A stretch of DNA of 9,167 bases, taken from an uncultured Succinatimonas sp. Its GTDB lineage: Bacteria > Pseudomonadota > Gammaproteobacteria > Enterobacterales > Succinivibrionaceae. The notes beneath the pieces were generated by a model. That model was not told where the DNA came from. It saw only the letters and a list, made by a program, of their open reading frames with translations, and searched no databases. The translations under genes and the position numbers were made by a program. The DNA is taken from the NCBI GenBank assembly GCA_900548485.1, contig URKL01000061.1:1-9167 (forward strand). Direction: 5' to 3'. Shown here one piece after another: positions 7,180-9,167 of this stretch (positions are counted from its first letter, which is position 1; each line of letters starts with the position of its first letter).

Positions 7180-8055
7180 TTATTTGTTTTTTAACTCTAA
7201 TTTGTAACTTCTATTAGTCTGTAAAATTACAGATGTAGCAATAAAAATTAAACCTAGATAAAAAGAAAAATTAAGCTCTTGAGCCTCATTAAAAATGATC
7301 ATAGCCATAATAATGCTATAAATAGGTTCTAAATTGGTAGTAAGCGCTAGAGTAAAAGCTGAAAGCTTAGTGACTACATATAATTGCAATAAATATAAAA
7401 ACGAAGTACAAACTGAACCTAAAAATATTAAATATCCCCAATCCATTGGGCTTGGTAGAAAATCTTGTGTACCAAATAAATAAAGATAAAAAGGAAGAAA
7501 TAATAGCAAAGCTAGCAATCCTCCACTTAATTGCCAAAACAATACAGTCAGATAATCAGGAGCTGCAGCAATAACTTTGGTTCCAACACAAAAGATAGCC
7601 GAAATTACGGCAGCAAATAAACCTACACCAATACCTAAACGATAACGACTGTCAAAACCAAATATAAACATAATTCCTACTATGCTTATGATGCTAAAGA
7701 AAAGCTCTAAATATGAAAGCTTATATTTAAATAGCAAAGGCTCCAAAATAGCTGTAAAAAAGCCCATACAAGAGAGAGTAATTACGCCTATTGAGACATT
7801 ACTTAGTTTTATTGACCAATAGAAGAACACCAAATGTACCATTAAAGTGGCACCTACAAGCATAGACTTTACAATAAAAGCTCGAGAAAGATGTTTTAAG
7901 GGATGAAAAAAAATGACAAATAAAGCATAACAAGCTACAGCGAAAACCATTCGCCAAAAAACAATGCTATAAGAGTCAACAGAAATCGCTCTGCCAAGTA
8001 AACCTGTAAAACCTGCCAAAAAAACAGAAAAATGCATTAAAAATAAAACTTTCAC
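7180..8055 (-). CDS. EamA/DMT-family membrane transporter, copy 2
   Basis: A 291-residue inner-membrane protein with about ten helices in two EamA repeats, paralogous to the gene at 6254-7138. Shared blocks include AGFTG, KLSNVSIGV, FGFDSRYRLGI, the second-half FWQL-GGL, and NLEPIYSI; differences are spread along the chain, so the duplication is not recent. The start is taken as GTG at 8055, because GAGGG lies 5 bases before it and the protein then begins MKVLFLMHFS, matching the MLKIFLLMHLS of its paralogue. The longer TTG reading from 8067 overlaps that site. It is first in a two-gene minus-strand unit and divergent from a MarR-type regulator, a common arrangement for efflux genes. The substrate is unknown. 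Confidence 0.83.
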   Translation of the reverse strand: MKVLFLMHFSVFLAGFTGLLGRAISVDSYSIVFWRMVFAVACYALFVIFFHPLKHLSRAFIVKSMLVGATLMVHLVFFYWSIKLSNVSIGVITLSCMGFFTAILEPLLFKYKLSYLELFFSIISIVGIMFIFGFDSRYRLGIGVGLFAAVISAIFCVGTKVIAAAPDYLTVLFWQLSGGLLALLLFLPFYLYLFGTQDFLPSPMDWGYLIFLGSVCTSFLYLLQLYVVTKLSAFTLALTTNLEPIYSIIMAMIIFNEAQELNFSFYLGLIFIATSVILQTNRSYKLELKNK

Positions 8056-8060
8056 ACTTT

Positions 8061-8065
8061 CCCTC
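8061..8065 (-). promoter_or_regulatory. Ribosome binding site of transporter copy 2
   Basis: GAGGG on the minus strand, 5 bases before the GTG at 8055. It overlaps the alternative TTG start at 8067 and so favours GTG. Confidence 0.6.
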
Positions 8066-8108
8066 AAAATACTTTGATTTTTATATTATTGAGAATAGAA
8101 AAATTAAA

Positions 8109-8136
8109 AGTTTATTATTAAGATATTTTTTGTCAA
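8109..8136 (-). promoter_or_regulatory. Candidate promoter of the transporter pair
   Basis: On the minus strand a perfect TTGACA (8136-8131) is followed after 16 bases by TAAACT (8114-8109), a 4/6 match to TATAAT. The leader would be about 47 bases. Its -35 box is back-to-back with the -35 box of the regulator promoter, 6 bases apart. Confidence 0.5.
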
Positions 8137-8142
8137 ACATTA

Positions 8143-8171
8143 TTGACTTTAATTAGATATCTAACTAAAAT
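8143..8171 (+). promoter_or_regulatory. Promoter of the MarR-family gene
   Basis: TTGACT (8143-8148) and TAAAAT (8166-8171) are separated by exactly 17 bases, each 5/6 to consensus. Transcription would begin near 8178, at or next to the ATG at 8179. The 12-bp palindrome at 8153-8164 fills the spacer. Confidence 0.7.
8153..8164. promoter_or_regulatory. Probable MarR-type operator TTAGATATCTAA
   Basis: A perfect 12-bp palindrome of the form TTAG-N4-CTAA, as bound by MarR/SlyA-type proteins (SlyA favours TTAGCAAGCTAA). It sits between the -35 and -10 boxes of the regulator's own promoter, where binding would block polymerase. Autorepression is inferred from position; the same dimer could also affect the divergent promoter about 20 bases away. 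Confidence 0.7.
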
Positions 8172-8178
8172 AAAAATC

Positions 8179-8565
8179 ATGAATACAACAAAAGTTTTTT
8201 ATTACTGCTCTCGTTTACATGAACTTGGCAATAAAACCATTACTAAAAAGCTAAAAGCTTTAGGGGCTGAAGGCTTAGTTAGTAGCCATGGCGATATTTT
8301 AATGAAGCTCTATTTAAACCCACAGGGTCTAACTATGAGCCAAATCGCCACATCTATTCACCGTAGTAAACCTACAGTTACAATTCTTGTAGGAAAGCTT
8401 TGTGATAAAGGTTATGCAGTTATGCAAGATGATCCGGAAGATGGTCGACAAGTAAGAGTTGTTCTTACTAAAAAAGCTTTAGACTTAAAGCCAAAATTTG
8501 ACGAGATCTCAAACGACCTTTACAAACTTTTAAATTTAGATGCAGATGAAATTATATTTTTAGAG
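8179..8565 (+). pseudogene. MarR-family transcriptional regulator, cut off at its 3' end
   Basis: A winged helix-turn-helix regulator that would bind DNA as a dimer. About 129 residues are genuine. Seen: an N-terminal helical part, the HTH segment GLTMSQIATSIHRSKPTVT followed by LVGKLCDKGYAV (about 50-82), and the wing DPEDGRQVRVVLT, with the Asp and Arg typical of MarR wings. MarR-like sequence ends at about NLDADEIIFLE; the frame then runs on through unrelated DNA for 24 more codons to a stop at 8635-8637, giving a Pro/Arg-rich end that is not MarR-like. Complete family members have about 140-150 residues, so only the last dimerisation helix is lost. ATG 8179 is preferred to the in-frame TTG at 8143, which is the promoter -35 box. 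No Shine-Dalgarno is visible. It may be intact in the real genome if the junction is an assembly error. Confidence 0.8.
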
Positions 8566-8570
8566 CGGCC
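8558..8570. other. Junction between two unlike DNAs (probable chimera)
   Basis: MarR-like reading ends and FolD-like reading begins within these few bases, in different frames. GC in sampled 60-base lines goes from about 33% (8461-8520) to about 57% and higher (8821-9000), and codon choice changes with it. There is no transposase, direct repeat, inverted repeat or tRNA at the point. This fits an assembly misjoin or an illegitimate recombination. Confidence 0.8.
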
Positions 8571-9053
8571 AATATTGCCAGGGTATTTGCGGGGGACAAA
8601 ACCGGTTTTGCGCCCTGTACCGCCGAGGCGGTCATAGAGGTATTGAAGGCCAATGAGATAGATATGACGGGAAAGAACGTGACCATAGTGGGCCGCAGCA
8701 TGGTGGTTGGACGTCCGCTGTCCATGTTGATGTTGAAGGAAAACGCGACGGTGACTGTGTGCCATACAAAGACGAAGGACTTAAAGGCAGTCTGCCGGGA
8801 AGCGGACATTCTCGTCGCGGCGGCAGGTAAGGCGAAGATGTTAGACGCGTCCTTCTTAAAGGAAGGAGCTGTGCTGATCGACGTTGGAATCAACGTGGAT
8901 GAGAACGGAAAGCTCTGCGGCGACGTCCTCTGGGAAGGTCTGGAAGAAAAAGCCTCCGCGGCGACCCCGGTCCCGGGCGGCGTCGGAGCTGTGACGACGG
9001 CTGTACTGGCGAAGCATCTGGCGATGGCGGCGGAGAGAAAGGTGAATCGGTAA
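8562..9053 (+). pseudogene. folD: Methylenetetrahydrofolate dehydrogenase/cyclohydrolase, C-terminal fragment
   Basis: FolD interconverts methylene-, methenyl- and formyl-tetrahydrofolate in the cytoplasm. About 163 residues are present, against about 280-290 for the whole enzyme. The frame reads ANIARVFAGDKTGFAPCTAE, then GKNVTIVGRSMVVGRP, the NAD(P)-binding loop, then NATVTVCHTKT, ADILVAAAGK, VLIDVGIN, and the signature TPVPGGVGAVTTAVL, ending at TAA 9051-9053. The N-terminal catalytic half, with the usual YxxxK lysine, is missing: the frame begins at the junction with no start codon or ribosome site of its own. A TTG at 8643 is in frame but lies inside the conserved domain. The higher GC and codon use differ from all other genes here and suggest another source, perhaps a clostridial bacterium (inference). 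A strong terminator follows. Confidence 0.88.
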
Positions 9054-9105
9054 ATTTTCTGAATTTTTCGGGAAAGAGCATAAATAAAGGATTTTTCGAT
9101 CAGGG

Positions 9106-9133
9106 TCCCCGGCGGGTATAGCCGGGGATTTTT
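9106..9133 (+). terminator. Intrinsic terminator after folD
   Basis: An 8-bp stem, TCCCCGGC at 9106-9113 with GCCGGGGA at 9121-9128, with a 7-base loop and then TTTTT (9129-9133). It lies 52 bases after the folD stop, in the expected place. Confidence 0.92.
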
Positions 9134-9135
9134 AT

Positions 9136-9167
9136 GTAACAGGAAATTCCGAGGAATTCCCTGTTAC
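9136..9167. repeat. Near-perfect inverted repeat ending at the window edge
   Basis: Bases 9136-9150 and 9153-9167 are inverted copies with 14 of 15 positions pairing (mismatch 9144/9159) around a 2-base centre. The window ends on its last base. It could be the stem of a further terminator whose T-run lies outside, or an interspersed palindromic repeat at which an assembly stopped. Confidence 0.75.

Noticed and set aside
8520..8893. Two minus-strand open frames across the MarR/FolD junction
   Set aside because: They cross the composition break and are antisense to clear FolD sequence.

Overview
This looks like a contig from a low-GC, succinate-producing gammaproteobacterium, joined near its right end to DNA of a different character. 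The fumarate reductase and pyruvate kinase proteins resemble the Escherichia coli FrdABCD and PykF proteins along their whole length. The flanking genes are AT-rich. That combination would suit a gut or rumen anaerobe such as a member of the Succinivibrionaceae; this assignment is an inference from remembered family sequences, not a database match.

Layout, left to right. At 79-924 (+) is psd, phosphatidylserine decarboxylase. A 254-base non-coding stretch (925-1178) follows, with two TATAAT boxes lacking good -35 partners, a 12-bp palindrome, and a strong hairpin just before the next ribosome binding site. The complete frdABCD operon is at 1179-4598 (+): two soluble catalytic subunits (flavoprotein and iron-sulfur) and two short membrane anchors, packed tightly and closed by a clear intrinsic terminator. 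At 4786-6195 (+) is pykF-type pyruvate kinase, with its own extended -10 promoter and a terminator. On the minus strand at 6254-7138 and 7180-8055 are two closely related EamA/DMT-family membrane transporters, a tandem duplication. Divergent from them at 8179 (+) is a MarR-family regulator whose promoter contains the perfect palindrome TTAGATATCTAA.

At about 8558-8570 the MarR coding sequence stops being MarR-like and becomes, in another frame, the C-terminal half of FolD, with an abrupt rise in GC from about one third to well over half. Both genes are cut at the same point, and no transposase, repeat or att-like sequence is visible. The simplest reading is a metagenomic assembly chimera or a breakpoint, with the folD fragment from a different, possibly clostridial, organism. 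After folD are a strong terminator and a near-perfect inverted repeat that ends exactly at the window edge.

Functionally, frdABCD forms the membrane-bound quinol:fumarate reductase that ends anaerobic respiration with succinate. PykF draws on the phosphoenolpyruvate pool that also feeds the route to fumarate. Psd makes phosphatidylethanolamine for the inner membrane. The MarR gene and the divergent transporter pair look like a local efflux or metabolite-export module controlled by its own repressor. I see no CRISPR array, tRNA, rRNA, insertion sequence or phage gene, and no evidence of a wholly new system.
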